Shown here: piece after piece, positions 7,959 to 17,010 of the stretch
How the letters are laid out: each line of letters starts with the position of its first letter
How positions within the stretch are numbered: position 1 is the stretch's first letter
Origin: Bradyrhizobium erythrophlei
GTDB taxonomy: Bacteria > Pseudomonadota > Alphaproteobacteria > Rhizobiales > Xanthobacteraceae
DNA: 64,000 nt
Assembly (NCBI GenBank): GCA_900129675.1
Contig: FSRD01000001.1
Location: 3,213,501-3,277,500 of the forward strand
Reading direction: 5' to 3'
Notes under the pieces: generated by a model
Told to the model about the DNA's origin: nothing
Database searches by the model: none
What the model saw: the letters and a program-made list of their open reading frames with translations, nothing else
Program-made: the position numbers and the translations under genes

Positions 7959-9392
7959 ATGGCTGGTTCTCAGGCTCAAGGCAGTGGCGCATCAGTTGTT
8001 GATGTCGCCGGCGCATCAGTTGATGTCGCCGGCTATATCGATCAGCAGCCGGTCGGGGCTTTTCAGATCAAGCTGCTGCTGACCTGCGCGGCGGTTTTGC
8101 TTCTTGACGGCTTCGATACCACCGCCATCGGCTTTGTGGCGCCCTCGCTGGCCAAAGAGTGGGGGCTGACCAAGGTCGCGCTCGGTCCGGTGTTCAGCGC
8201 GGGCCTGTTCGGGCTGATGATCGGCGCGCTGACGCTCGGATCGCTGGCGGACCGCATCGGGCGCAAGAAGATCATCATCTTTTCGACGCTGGCGTTCGGC
8301 ATCGGCACGCTGGTCACTGCGTTTGTCCCTGACGTCAACGCGCTCCTGGCGATCCGGTTTCTGACCGGGCTCGGTCTCGGCGGTGCGATGCCGAATACCA
8401 TTGCCATGACCTCCGAGTTCAACCCGCAACGCCGCCGCGCCACCATGGTGATGATCATGTTTTGCGGCTTTTCGCTCGGCGCCGCCCTCGGTGGTCTGCT
8501 GGCGGCGGCGCTGATTCCGCAATTCGGCTGGCGTTCGGTGTTCGTCGTCGGCGGCGCCGCGCCATTATTGCTGGTGCCGATCCTGGCGCTGCGGCTGCCG
8601 GAATCCGTGCGCTTCCTGGCGCTGGCCGGGCACGCCAATGCACGCGTTGCCGAACTGCTCGCTCTCATCAATCCGAAGGCCGCGTTTGCGGCGGCGACGC
8701 AGTTCGTCGTGCATGAACCGGTTCTGGCCGGCATGCCGGTGCAGCATCTCTTCAGGGAGAAGCGAGCGCTTCCCACGCTGTTGCTGTGGGTGGTGTTCTT
8801 CATGAGCCTGCTCGACCTCTATTTCCTGACGAACTGGCTGCCCACGGTGCTCAACGATCTCGGCGCCTCGGTATCCACCTCGGCGGTGATCGGATCGATG
8901 CTGCAGGTCGGAGGCGTGGTCGGCGCCTTTGCGCTCGGCAGCGTCATCGACCGCTTCTCGTTCCGCGCGCTGGCGCTGGTGTATTTCATCGCGGTTTTCG
9001 CGGTCGGCGCGATCGGCCAGCTCGGGCATTCGACGGTCTTCGTCACCGTGGCGATCTTTGTCGCCGGTTTCTGCATGGTGGGCGGCCAGATCGCCGCCAA
9101 TGCGCTCGCGGCTGCGTTCTATCCGACCTCGGTCAGGGCCACCGGCGTCGGCTGGGCGCTCGGCGTCGGCCGGGCCGGCTCGATCATCGGGCCTCTGGTG
9201 GGCGGGGTGCTGATGACCGCGAAATGGAGCACGGGATCGGTCTTCATAGCGGCGGCGAGCGCGGCTTTGTGTGCGGCGCTGGCGGCATTCTCGCTGAGCC
9301 GGATCGCGGGCATGAGCGGAGGCAAGGGCGCGGCCGACCAGCCGTCATCGTTTGATGCTACATTGCAGCCGGCGACGACAACCGGGTCTTGA
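7959..9392 (+). CDS. MFS transporter, aromatic acid:H+ symporter (AAHS) type
   Basis: 477 residues with 12 predicted membrane segments. Features of the AAHS subfamily: LLLDGFDTTAIGFVAPSL in TM1 and the loop 2-3 motif GSLADRIGRKK (about residues 86-96). The second half repeats a related fold (GSVIDRFSFRAL). ATG at 7959 is chosen because GGGGGAGA precedes it; a TTG 15 bases upstream lies inside the ribosome site. It probably imports an aromatic or dicarboxylic acid for the preceding monooxygenase. Substrate is inference. Confidence 0.9.
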   Translation: MAGSQAQGSGASVVDVAGASVDVAGYIDQQPVGAFQIKLLLTCAAVLLLDGFDTTAIGFVAPSLAKEWGLTKVALGPVFSAGLFGLMIGALTLGSLADRIGRKKIIIFSTLAFGIGTLVTAFVPDVNALLAIRFLTGLGLGGAMPNTIAMTSEFNPQRRRATMVMIMFCGFSLGAALGGLLAAALIPQFGWRSVFVVGGAAPLLLVPILALRLPESVRFLALAGHANARVAELLALINPKAAFAAATQFVVHEPVLAGMPVQHLFREKRALPTLLLWVVFFMSLLDLYFLTNWLPTVLNDLGASVSTSAVIGSMLQVGGVVGAFALGSVIDRFSFRALALVYFIAVFAVGAIGQLGHSTVFVTVAIFVAGFCMVGGQIAANALAAAFYPTSVRATGVGWALGVGRAGSIIGPLVGGVLMTAKWSTGSVFIAAASAALCAALAAFSLSRIAGMSGGKGAADQPSSFDATLQPATTTGS

Positions 9393-9417
9393 CCAGGACT
9401 TGAGCGGAGACCGGCCG

Positions 9418-9585
9418 ATGAGCTCTTCCGACCAGGACAACAAGCAGCGCAATCGCGAGATCGCGGAAAACGAGGCGGAACGGCAGGCGGTGGGCGACGT
9501 CCGCGTCAGCGTCTGGGCAATCGCGCTCACGGTCATCGCCGGCGTGATCGTGTTTGGCATCGCCTGGGCGTGGCTGAATCGCTAA
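9418..9585 (+). CDS. Small single-span membrane protein, unknown
   Basis: 55 residues. A charged, hydrophilic head (MSSSDQDNKQRNREIAENEA) is followed by one membrane helix (VSVWAIALTVIAGVIVFGIAWAWL) and two or three terminal residues. The ATG follows GCGGAGA by a normal distance, which is why this start is preferred over longer versions. It begins 25 bases after the MFS gene on the same strand and may be cotranscribed. Function unknown. Confidence 0.65.
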   Translation: MSSSDQDNKQRNREIAENEAERQAVGDVRVSVWAIALTVIAGVIVFGIAWAWLNR

Positions 9586-9598
9586 GCGCCTCCCTGCT

Positions 9599-10243
9599 CT
9601 ACGCGTAGTGCTTGAGCCGTTTGCCGGGCAAGAGATCATAGGCCGATTTCCAACCGGGAAGATCAGCGATGCGGCCGAGCCACGCGTGGATCCCGGGATG
9701 GCTCACCGCGAAATCGTAGCCGGTCTCGTCGCTCGGATACGCCAGATAGGCCATCATCGAGAAATCGGCGACCGTCGGCCGCGCGCCGATCGCAAACGCG
9801 TTGTTCTGCAGATGCTGCTCGAGAATCCCCAGAAAGTCGTCGAGGCGCTTGCGGAAATAGCTCAGCACATGCGGATCGGGCGTCGGCGTAAATGTGCGGT
9901 CGAACCGGTAGGTCGCCATGTAGCCGGTGAGCTTGTGATTGTCCCAGAACAGCCAGCGCAGCAGTTCGAATTGCTCTTGCCCGGTCTCGCCACCGAAGCG
10001 GCCGTATTGCCCGGCGAGTTTCAGCAGGATCGGTGCCGTCTGGGTGAGGCGGACGCCGTCTTCTTCCAGCACCGGAATTTCGCCCATCTCGTTGACCGTC
10101 GCCCGCCATTCGGGCGACCGCGTCACGCCGCCGCCGAAATCGGTCCACACCGGCTCAAAGCCCTGGCCGCAAAGCGTGAGCATCAGCGCGAGCTTGTAGC
10201 TGTTCCCCGATTCCGGGAAATAATGCAGACGATAGGTCGGCAT
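9599..10243 (-). CDS. Glutathione S-transferase family protein
   Basis: 214 residues with the GST thioredoxin-fold half (MPTYRLHYFPESGNSYKLALML, then MGEIPVLEEDGVRLTQTAPIL with cis-Pro) and helical half (AIGARPTVADFSMMAYL). It follows a class III CoA-transferase by only 4 bases, so both are one transcription unit. CoA-transferase/GST pairs are frequent in Bradyrhizobium catabolic loci (general knowledge); the shared substrate is not known. The GST at 1479-2093 is only distantly similar, so this is not a recent duplicate. Confidence 0.88.
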   Translation of the reverse strand: MPTYRLHYFPESGNSYKLALMLTLCGQGFEPVWTDFGGGVTRSPEWRATVNEMGEIPVLEEDGVRLTQTAPILLKLAGQYGRFGGETGQEQFELLRWLFWDNHKLTGYMATYRFDRTFTPTPDPHVLSYFRKRLDDFLGILEQHLQNNAFAIGARPTVADFSMMAYLAYPSDETGYDFAVSHPGIHAWLGRIADLPGWKSAYDLLPGKRLKHYA

Positions 10244-10247
10244 GTTG

Positions 10248-11453
10248 TCACGCCACCGCGCCGGACGTCCGCAATTTCCCGATCGCGGCCTCGTCGTAGC
10301 CGGCGTTGCGGAGAATCTCGTCCGAGTGCTCGCCGAGCCCGGGCGGCTTGCGGGGCTGGACCTTTTTCGATCCGTCGACCCAGATCGGGCTGCTGATGGT
10401 CAGCATGGTGTCGTTCTCGAACGGCACCAGCACCTCGTTATCGATCATCTGCTGGTCGTTCGGGATATCGTCGAGGATGCCGACCACGCCGAACACCAGC
10501 CCGTTGCCGTCGAGAATCCTGCGCCATTCGGCCAGCGGTTTGGTGGCAAAGGTCTCGTCGAAAATCCTGATCAGTTCGAGCGACCGCGCGTGGCGGTCCG
10601 GCTTGGTGGCGAATCGGGGATCGGTGACGAGATCCTCCCGCTCGAGGCAGCGCGCCAGCGTCGGCCATTGCCGGTCTTCATTGAGCAGCGACAGGATCAG
10701 CCAGCGCCCGTCCTTGCACTGGTAGTGGTTGGTCACCGCGTTCAGCGCGCGCTCGCGCGGCCGCCGTTCGCCGAATTTGGCGCCGACCAGCTTGGCCTGC
10801 GCCAGCACCGACGCCGCCCAGACGCCATTGGCCATCAGGTTGGAACTGACATGCGACCCCTTGCCGGTGCGTTCGCGCTTGTAGAGCGCGGTCACGATTG
10901 CGCCGTAGAATGCCATCGCGCAGGGGTGATCGCCCATGCCGGCGATCGATCGGGCCGGCGTGGTATTTTGATCGGCGCGGACCAGATCCATCAGCCCCGA
11001 GCGCGCCCAATAGGCGTTGGAGTCGAAGCCGGGTTTGTTGGCTTCCTCGCCCTTTTCGCCGTAACCGGTGAACGACGCATAGATCAGGCGGTCGTTGAGA
11101 TGCGCCAGATGGTCGTGGGTGATGCCGAGCTTGGCGCGGACCTGCGGCGGCATGTTGGTGATGAAGACGTCGGCCTCGGCGACGAGGCGATACAGCACCG
11201 CCTGCGCCTCGGGCTTTGTGAGGTCGAGCGCCAGGCTTTTCTTGTTGCGGGCTTCCAATAGCCACGCAAAATTGTGCTCGCTGTGGGGATAGCCCGGCAG
11301 ATTCGGCAGATTGCGGTAGGGATCGCCCGATCCCGGCGGCTCGATCTTGATCACGTCGGCGCCGAAATCCGACAGCACGGTGGCGGCCGCGGGGGCTGCG
11401 ATGAAACTCGCGCAGTCCAGAACCTTGAGGCCGTCAAAAATGCCCTTTTCCAT
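10248..11453 (-). CDS. Class III (CaiB/BaiF family) CoA-transferase
   Basis: 401 residues, the full family length. It opens GIFDGLKVLDCASFIAAPAAATVLSDFGADVIKIEPPGSGDPYR, the standard N-terminus, and has the conserved Asp of GMGDHPCAMAFYGAI at the position of the catalytic aspartate in formyl-CoA transferase. The enzyme moves CoA between acids, activating a substrate for degradation. It heads a two-gene unit with the GST downstream. The physiological acid is unknown. Confidence 0.9.
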   Translation of the reverse strand: MEKGIFDGLKVLDCASFIAAPAAATVLSDFGADVIKIEPPGSGDPYRNLPNLPGYPHSEHNFAWLLEARNKKSLALDLTKPEAQAVLYRLVAEADVFITNMPPQVRAKLGITHDHLAHLNDRLIYASFTGYGEKGEEANKPGFDSNAYWARSGLMDLVRADQNTTPARSIAGMGDHPCAMAFYGAIVTALYKRERTGKGSHVSSNLMANGVWAASVLAQAKLVGAKFGERRPRERALNAVTNHYQCKDGRWLILSLLNEDRQWPTLARCLEREDLVTDPRFATKPDRHARSLELIRIFDETFATKPLAEWRRILDGNGLVFGVVGILDDIPNDQQMIDNEVLVPFENDTMLTISSPIWVDGSKKVQPRKPPGLGEHSDEILRNAGYDEAAIGKLRTSGAVA

Positions 11454-11598
11454 AGTGGCGTCGCTCCGATGAGGTCTTGTTGCTCTTATTTCGGGGGCTG
11501 GAATTATCGCGCGTGATGATCCCCATGAAGGGCCATTTGACCCATGTTGGGGGCGCGATGCAACGGCGCTTTCTCACCCTCCAGGAGAGGTGAAGGAA

Positions 11599-14500
11599 CT
11601 ACTCCTCGCCCGCCATCAGTGCCGCGTTACCACCCGCCGCCGCGGTGTTGACCGTCACCGTCTGTTCGGTCGCAAAGCGCGCCAGATAATGCGGGCCGCC
11701 GGCCTTCGGGCCGGTGCCTGACAGGCCATGGCCGCCGAACGGCTGCACGCCGACCACGGCGCCGATCATGTTGCGGTTGACGTAGATGTTGCCGGCCTGA
11801 AGGCCATCGATCACGTCGTCGACGGTATCGTCGATCCGCGAGTGGATACCGAGCGTGAGCCCATAGCCCGAGCGCTCGATCGATTGCAGGACCTGGTCAA
11901 GTCGGTTGGCGCGGAAACGCACCACGTGCAGCACCGGCCCGAACACTTCCTCGGTGAGTTGGCCGGCGTCGGACAATTCGAAAATATGCGGCGCGACGAA
12001 ATTGCCCGCCGGCGCTGCGCCCGCGAAATGTACGCGCGCCTCCTGCTTCATCCGCGCGATATGCGCGTCCAGCCGCGCTTTTGCGTCCATGTCGATCACC
12101 GGACCGATATGCGTGGCCGGATCGGACGGGTCGCCGATTCGCAGTTCGCGCGCCGCACCCGCGATCATCTCGATCATGCGGTCGGCGACGTCGTCCTGCA
12201 CGAACAGCAGCCGCAGCGCCGAACAGCGCTGTCCGGCCGAACGGAACGCCGACGTCGCGACGTCGTCGGCGACCTGTTCGGGCAAGGCCGTGGCGTCGAC
12301 GATCATCGCATTGATGCCGCCGGTTTCCGCAATCAGCGGCACGATCGGGCCGTCCTTGGCGGCAAGCTGGCGATTGATTGCGCGCGCGACCTCGGTCGAG
12401 CCGGTGAACACGACGCCGGCGACGTCACGATGCGCCACCAGGTCAGCTCCGATCCGGCCGTCGCCCTGCACCAGATGCAGCGCGGAAGCGGGCACGCCGG
12501 CCTGGTGCAGCAAGCTGACCGCTTCGGCGGCGATCAACGGCGTCTGCTCGGCCGGCTTTGCCACCACGGCGTTGCCGGCCATCAGCGCCGCCGTGACCTG
12601 GCCCAGAAAGATCGCCAGCGGGAAATTCCACGGCGATATCGCGATGAAGACGCCGCGGCCGCGCAGAACGAGCACATTGCTCTCGCCGGTCGGCCCGGGC
12701 ATCGCCTCGCTCTCGCCAAACAGCTTTTTGCCCTGAGCGGCATAGTAGCGGCAGAAGTCGGCGGCTTCGCGGACTTCGGACAGCGCATCGTCCAGCGTCT
12801 TGCCGCCCTCGCGTTGCAACAACGCGATGAAATGCGGGCTTCGTTGCTCGAGCAGGTCCGCAGCCCTCGTCAGGATTTTCGCGCGCGTGTCCGCCGGTGT
12901 GCGGCTCCAGGCCCTGAACCCCGCCCGGGCGGCGGCGATGGCTGCATTGGCGTCCGCTGGCGTCGCCTCGACGATGCTTGCCGTCGCGGGCGCGGCTTCC
13001 GCCGCGACGGCCGAGACCAGTTTTCCCAACGCCGCCCGCTCGCCGAATTCGATGCCGCGCGAATTTTCTCGCTCCCGCGAAAACAGATCGCGCGGCAGCG
13101 GGATGTTCGGATGCCGCGCATTCTCGGCCGTGCCGATGACATCAGCCGGACGCCGCAGCAGCGCCGCTACCGGTACCGTCTCGTCGGCGGCCAGCGCGAC
13201 AAAGGACGAGTTGGCACCATTCTCCAGCAACCGCCGTACCAGATAGGCCAGCAGGTCGCGGTGGCTGCCGACCGGCGCATAGGTGCGAAACGCGATGTCG
13301 GGGCGGTCTTCGCCGAGCTGCGCATACAGCGCTTCGCCCATGCCATGCAGGCGCTGGAACTCGAAACCGCTTCCGCCGTCGGCGAGTTCGAGAATGGTCG
13401 CGACCGTCAGCGCATTATGCGTTGCGAATTGCGGAAAGATCCGCGGCCGCAAGCCTAACAATTGCTGCGCGCAAGCGATGTAGTTCAGGTCGGTCATCGC
13501 CTTGCGGGTGAACACAGGATAGCCGTCGAGCCCGCGCTCCTGCGCGCGCTTGATCTCGGTGTCCCAATAGGCGCCCTTGACCAGCCGCACCATCATCCGC
13601 CGGTTCAAACTGCGCGCAAGATCGTCAACATAAACGATCACATTGCTGGCGCGCTTCTGGTAGGCCTGGATCGCCAGCCCAAAGCCGTCCCAGCCCGCGA
13701 GCGATGTGTCCGCGAAGGCCGCGGCGATCACGTCGAGCGACAATTCCAGCCGGTCGGCTTCCTCCGCGTCGACGGTGAAATTAAGATCATGGGCCCTGGC
13801 TTGCCGCGCCAGTTCGATCAGCCGCGGCACCAGTTCCGTCATCACGCGCGAAGCGCTCACCGCCTCGAAGCGCGGATGCAGCGCGGAAAGTTTGACGGAT
13901 ATGCCGGGCCGGTCGGGCAGGGGACGGTCATCGGCGGCGCGGCCGATGGCTTCGATCGCGCGCGCATAGGAGTTGAAATAGCGCTCGGCATCATCAGCGG
14001 TGCGCGCGCCTTCGCCGAGCATGTCGAAGGAATAGCGCGCTGGATGCGCCGAATGCGGTTGCGCCCGCGCCAGCGCCGCCTCGATGGTCTCGCCGAGCAC
14101 GAAATGGCTGCCCATCAGCCGCATCGCCTGCCGGGTGGCGGCGCGCACCGCCGGGGCGCCCAGCCGCTTGGTCAATCGCCCGATCGTGCCCTGCGGGGTC
14201 TCGCCCGGCTGGATCACGCGGGATGATAGGCCGAGCGCCCACGCCGACGCATTGACCAGGAACGCGCTGGATTTGGTTTCGTGATGGACAAAATCGCCCT
14301 GGCCGAGCTTGTCCTCGATGAACTGGTCAGCGGTGCGGGCGTCCGGCACGCGCAGCAGGGCTTCGGCGAGCACCATCAGCGCCAGGCCCTCTTTGGTCGA
14401 CAGCGCGAATTCGCGCAGCATGTCTTCGACACCGCCCAGCGGATCGTCATTGGCGCGGATGGCCGCGATCAGATGCGTCGCGGTGCGGTCGATTCTTTGT

Positions 14501-14610
14501 TCCTGCTCGGCGTCGAGTTTGGCGGTGGCCAGCAGCCGGGCCGCGATCGCGCCGTCATCGGGCGCGTATGGTGCGCTGAACGGTGGAAGCGATGATTTCT
14601 CAGCCGCCAT
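11599..14610 (-). CDS. putA: Bifunctional proline dehydrogenase / L-glutamate-gamma-semialdehyde dehydrogenase (short PutA)
   Basis: 1003 residues, close to the 999-residue PutA of Bradyrhizobium japonicum and much shorter than the ~1300-residue E. coli protein. It lacks the N-terminal ribbon-helix-helix DNA-binding domain. The proline dehydrogenase barrel spans about 120-470 (RLVKGAYWDTEIKRAQERG and FATHNALTVATI carry FAD and substrate contacts). The aldehyde dehydrogenase half spans about 510-990, with FTGSTEVARAINR, the catalytic-base motif ETGGINAMIVD and the catalytic Cys in SAGQRCSALR (about 790). It converts proline to glutamate with channelling of the intermediate. ATG at 14610 is preferred; a 25-codon-longer version runs into the regulatory gap. 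Regulation is likely by the divergent Lrp-type gene. Confidence 0.95.
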   Translation of the reverse strand: MAAEKSSLPPFSAPYAPDDGAIAARLLATAKLDAEQEQRIDRTATHLIAAIRANDDPLGGVEDMLREFALSTKEGLALMVLAEALLRVPDARTADQFIEDKLGQGDFVHHETKSSAFLVNASAWALGLSSRVIQPGETPQGTIGRLTKRLGAPAVRAATRQAMRLMGSHFVLGETIEAALARAQPHSAHPARYSFDMLGEGARTADDAERYFNSYARAIEAIGRAADDRPLPDRPGISVKLSALHPRFEAVSASRVMTELVPRLIELARQARAHDLNFTVDAEEADRLELSLDVIAAAFADTSLAGWDGFGLAIQAYQKRASNVIVYVDDLARSLNRRMMVRLVKGAYWDTEIKRAQERGLDGYPVFTRKAMTDLNYIACAQQLLGLRPRIFPQFATHNALTVATILELADGGSGFEFQRLHGMGEALYAQLGEDRPDIAFRTYAPVGSHRDLLAYLVRRLLENGANSSFVALAADETVPVAALLRRPADVIGTAENARHPNIPLPRDLFSRERENSRGIEFGERAALGKLVSAVAAEAAPATASIVEATPADANAAIAAARAGFRAWSRTPADTRAKILTRAADLLEQRSPHFIALLQREGGKTLDDALSEVREAADFCRYYAAQGKKLFGESEAMPGPTGESNVLVLRGRGVFIAISPWNFPLAIFLGQVTAALMAGNAVVAKPAEQTPLIAAEAVSLLHQAGVPASALHLVQGDGRIGADLVAHRDVAGVVFTGSTEVARAINRQLAAKDGPIVPLIAETGGINAMIVDATALPEQVADDVATSAFRSAGQRCSALRLLFVQDDVADRMIEMIAGAARELRIGDPSDPATHIGPVIDMDAKARLDAHIARMKQEARVHFAGAAPAGNFVAPHIFELSDAGQLTEEVFGPVLHVVRFRANRLDQVLQSIERSGYGLTLGIHSRIDDTVDDVIDGLQAGNIYVNRNMIGAVVGVQPFGGHGLSGTGPKAGGPHYLARFATEQTVTVNTAAAGGNAALMAGEE

Positions 14611-14720
14611 CACATTTCTCAAAGCCTGGCCGAATCTACCGCGGTCCTCGCCGCGATTCGATAGACAAATTTGCATTATTGCCATAGAAAATGAGGATAA
14701 ATCGGATATCAGCCGGATAA
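14611..14720. promoter_or_regulatory. Divergent putA / Lrp-regulator control region
   Basis: The gap of 110 bases separates two divergent genes. It is A/T-rich near the middle (TTGCATTATTGCCATAGAAA). The 6-base word GGATAA occurs at 14695-14700 and again at 14715-14720, exactly 20 bases apart, about two helical turns, and CGGATA at 14703-14708 sits between them. That spacing would suit an Lrp-type multimer. Site identity is inference. Confidence 0.5.
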
Positions 14721-15185
14721 ATGAACGATGTTGACAATATAGACCGCAGAATCCTCTCTATCCTTCAAGGGGATGGACGGATCGCCAATGTTGAATTGGC
14801 CGAGCGGATCGGGCTGTCGCCAACCTCGATCGGCGAGCGGCTGAAACGGCTGCAGCGGGACGGGTTTATCGAGGGCTATGGCGCCCGGCTCAATCCGCAC
14901 CGGCTGGGTCTTGGGCTGCTGGTATTCGTCGAGGTGATGCTGGACAAGACCACGCCGGATATCTTCGAGCGGTTCGCGAAGGCCGTGCAGACCGCGCCGG
15001 AAGTGCTGGAGTGCCACATGGTCGCCGGCGGCTTCGATTATCTGGTCAAGGCCCGCGTCGCCGACATGACGGCCTATCGCCGGTTCCTCGGCGAGAGCCT
15101 GCTGGCGCTGCCGGGCGTGCGCGAGACGCGGACCTACGCCGTGATGGAAGAGGTCAAGCGCGATGCGCCGCTGCCGGTCGGCTAA
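14721..15185 (+). CDS. Lrp/AsnC family regulator, probable proline-responsive activator of putA
   Basis: 154 residues, standard Lrp length. The N-terminal winged helix-turn-helix (IDRRILSILQGDGRIANVELAERIGLSPTSIGERLKRLQ) covers residues 7-46. The C-terminal ligand-binding RAM domain covers about 66-150, with HMVAGGFDYLVKARVADM and LPGVRETRTYAVMEEVK. It is divergent from putA with a 110-base shared control region. In other alphaproteobacteria such a PutR gene beside a short putA activates it in response to proline; that function is inferred here from position and family. Ribosome site is poor (GGATAA directly before ATG). Confidence 0.9.
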   Translation: MNDVDNIDRRILSILQGDGRIANVELAERIGLSPTSIGERLKRLQRDGFIEGYGARLNPHRLGLGLLVFVEVMLDKTTPDIFERFAKAVQTAPEVLECHMVAGGFDYLVKARVADMTAYRRFLGESLLALPGVRETRTYAVMEEVKRDAPLPVG

Positions 15186-15275
15186 GGGATGCTTGCGGAG
15201 GCGTGATCCACAGGCGGCGGCAAGCACATTGGCAGCGGGGAACGGTTACGTTAATTCTGCGACGGCTTCTTCCAG

Positions 15276-15926
15276 ATGGCAGGGATCATGAGAAACGCCG
15301 GAACGCGAATAAGGCTTGCAGGCGCGATTGCGCTATTCGTGATGGCGCTGGCCGGCATCCAGCCGGCGAAGGCGCTCGAGATGAGCCCGGCGATCGCGGC
15401 GCTCTACACCACGGTGTCGATCTATCCGCCATCCGCGAAATCCATGACGGTTTGCTACGGCTTTGTTTGCCGCCGCCGCGAGATCCTCGATTTCAGTGCC
15501 GGCGATCGCAACGCGCTGACGCGGATCATGGCGGCGGGCCACACCTCGGCGGCGGCCGAGCGCGCGGCGGTGCAGAAGGCGGTGATCTGGTTCGACCGGC
15601 GCATGGGCCCGGTCATCGGCACCAACAAACGCGTGGCGAAAGCGGATTTCCGCTACTTCGATGACAAGCATAATTTCGATTGCTGGGACACGACCCGCAA
15701 CACCACCAGCCTGTTGCTGGTGCTGCAGGAGTGGCAGCTCTTGAAATATCATGTGGTGGGCGATCCGCATTATCGCGGCAACACGCTGGTGCTGCAGACG
15801 CCGCACAACACCGCGGTGCTGGTCGAGCGCGCGACCAGGATGCAATGGGTCGTGGACCTCTGGCCGCGCGGCTATCTGCAGCCGCCGGATGTCATGACGG
15901 TCGAGCGATGGGTTACCGAAGACTGA
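15276..15926 (+). CDS. Secreted protein of unknown function
   Basis: 216 residues with a signal peptide (RLAGAIALFVMALAGIQPAKA). The mature part has two nearby cysteines in MTVCYGFVCRRR and a third in HNFDCWDTTRNTTSLLL. The pattern CWDTTRNTT-S-LLLVLQ and PHNTAVLVERATRMQWVVDLWPRGY near the end looks conserved and enzyme- or wall-related, but I cannot assign a family. An internal ATG at 15288 follows AGGG and is an alternative start. It lies 90 bases after the Lrp gene, and both are on the plus strand. Confidence 0.8.
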   Translation: MAGIMRNAGTRIRLAGAIALFVMALAGIQPAKALEMSPAIAALYTTVSIYPPSAKSMTVCYGFVCRRREILDFSAGDRNALTRIMAAGHTSAAAERAAVQKAVIWFDRRMGPVIGTNKRVAKADFRYFDDKHNFDCWDTTRNTTSLLLVLQEWQLLKYHVVGDPHYRGNTLVLQTPHNTAVLVERATRMQWVVDLWPRGYLQPPDVMTVERWVTED

Positions 15927-16153
15927 GCGCTGGAATGCGCCGCTGCGACGGTCCGCAAAGGGACAGGGCGCTTGTTCGGAAAATTCAGGAGCCGTCGAAG
16001 AAGGTGCCCTGCGGGGAAAGCGGACAGCAGCCCGGCACCAGCCTGTGACGCAATCGCGCGGCGCATCGATCGTACAGGTCTGGAGAAAGCCGAGCGAAGG
16101 CGGTGCTCGCTCCGCCGAACGCTCACAGTTTTTTTGAGAGTTTTTTCAAGCCC

Positions 16154-16178
16154 CACTCCCGGATGAGGTCCGAGAGTG
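16154..16178 (-). terminator. Hairpin downstream of cspA
   Basis: CACTCCCGGA pairs with TCCGAGAGTG (10 pairs, one wobble) around the loop TGAGG. It lies 25 bases past the cspA stop on the minus strand. No T-run follows on the minus strand, so this is a weak terminator call; a different hairpin-only mechanism is possible. Confidence 0.4.
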
Positions 16179-16203
16179 CGCCGTTGCGGTTCGCGCTTTT
16201 GCG

Positions 16204-16404
16204 CTAAACCTTGAGGTTCTCGGCCGAGGTCTTGCCGCGATTGGCAATCTCTTCGTACTCGACGGTCTGTCCTTCGTTAAGCGTCGAAAGACCGGCTTTC
16301 TCAACCGCCGAAATGTGAACGAAAACGTCCTTGCCACCATTGCTGGGCTGGATGAAACCATAACCCTTGGTCGGATTGAACCACTTCACCGTACCTTTAG
16401 CCAT
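16204..16404 (-). CDS. cspA: Cold-shock protein (CspA family)
   Basis: 66 residues, the canonical single cold-shock domain. RNP1 is KGYGFIQP (residues 13-20) and RNP2 is VFVHIS (residues 27-32), both RNA/ssDNA-binding strands. It acts as an RNA chaperone in the cytoplasm. The leader between 16405 and about 16687 holds no gene and no unmistakable element, so regulation from the UTR is not visible. Alphaproteobacteria have several paralogues; this one cannot be assigned to a specific subtype. Confidence 0.95.
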   Translation of the reverse strand: MAKGTVKWFNPTKGYGFIQPSNGGKDVFVHISAVEKAGLSTLNEGQTVEYEEIANRGKTSAENLKV

Positions 16405-16687
16405 TCACGTCGTCTCCGCGGAATCAAAAAACAAAAACGGACGCCGGTCCCCGCACACACCGGCCTGCCCGAGCCGAGGATACGCGGGTTGGGGCAAACT
16501 GGGTAGCGCAAACGATAGCGGGGATTTGGCAAAAATGGGGTTTATGACACCGCATTTCCGCCTTTTTGCCTGATTCGCGATCATTTAAGGCGGCCAAAAT
16601 GCGGCCGGGTCACGCTCCCCCGAGCCGGGAAACCGGCCCGGCCGGCCCACCCGGGCGGGCGCGGCAGACCGGGCCAGCCGCCGGATT

Positions 16688-16999
16688 TCAGTACGTCGCG
16701 GCGAGGTACTCGACGATCTTGCCGACATCCGCCTCGTCGATCGGCGCGCCATAGACCTTGATCATCTTGGTCACTTCGGCAGCCCAAAAATCCTTTTTGA
16801 ATTTTTCGCCCTGCGGCTGCGTCTTGATGTAGTCGGCGGAGTGACAGGCGGTGCAATTGTTCTGCACCACTTCGAGATTGGGTCCCGGCTTGAAGGCGGC
16901 GGTTTCTTCCGGGAGCGTGTAGTGCACGGGCGCCGCGGCGGCCGCAACGACGCCGAGGCCTGCGACGGCAGCGAGCGCGAGGAGAAGCTGATGTTTCAT
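16688..16999 (-). CDS. sorB: Cytochrome c subunit of sulfite dehydrogenase (SorB-like)
   Basis: 103 residues with a signal peptide (MKHQLLLALAAVAGLGVVAA). Heme is attached at CTACH (residues 49-53, in VVQNNCTACHSADYIKTQ) and a Met in the later helix (FWAAEVTKMIKVYGAP) is the likely sixth ligand. It is a small periplasmic monoheme cytochrome. It starts 11 bases downstream of the sulfite dehydrogenase molybdenum subunit, on the same strand, the standard sorAB order. The second ATG is preferred because AGGA is 8 bases upstream. It passes electrons from sulfite to a cytochrome or oxidase. Confidence 0.9.
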   Translation of the reverse strand: MKHQLLLALAAVAGLGVVAAAAAPVHYTLPEETAAFKPGPNLEVVQNNCTACHSADYIKTQPQGEKFKKDFWAAEVTKMIKVYGAPIDEADVGKIVEYLAATY

Positions 17000-17010
17000 G
17001 ACCATTGTCC

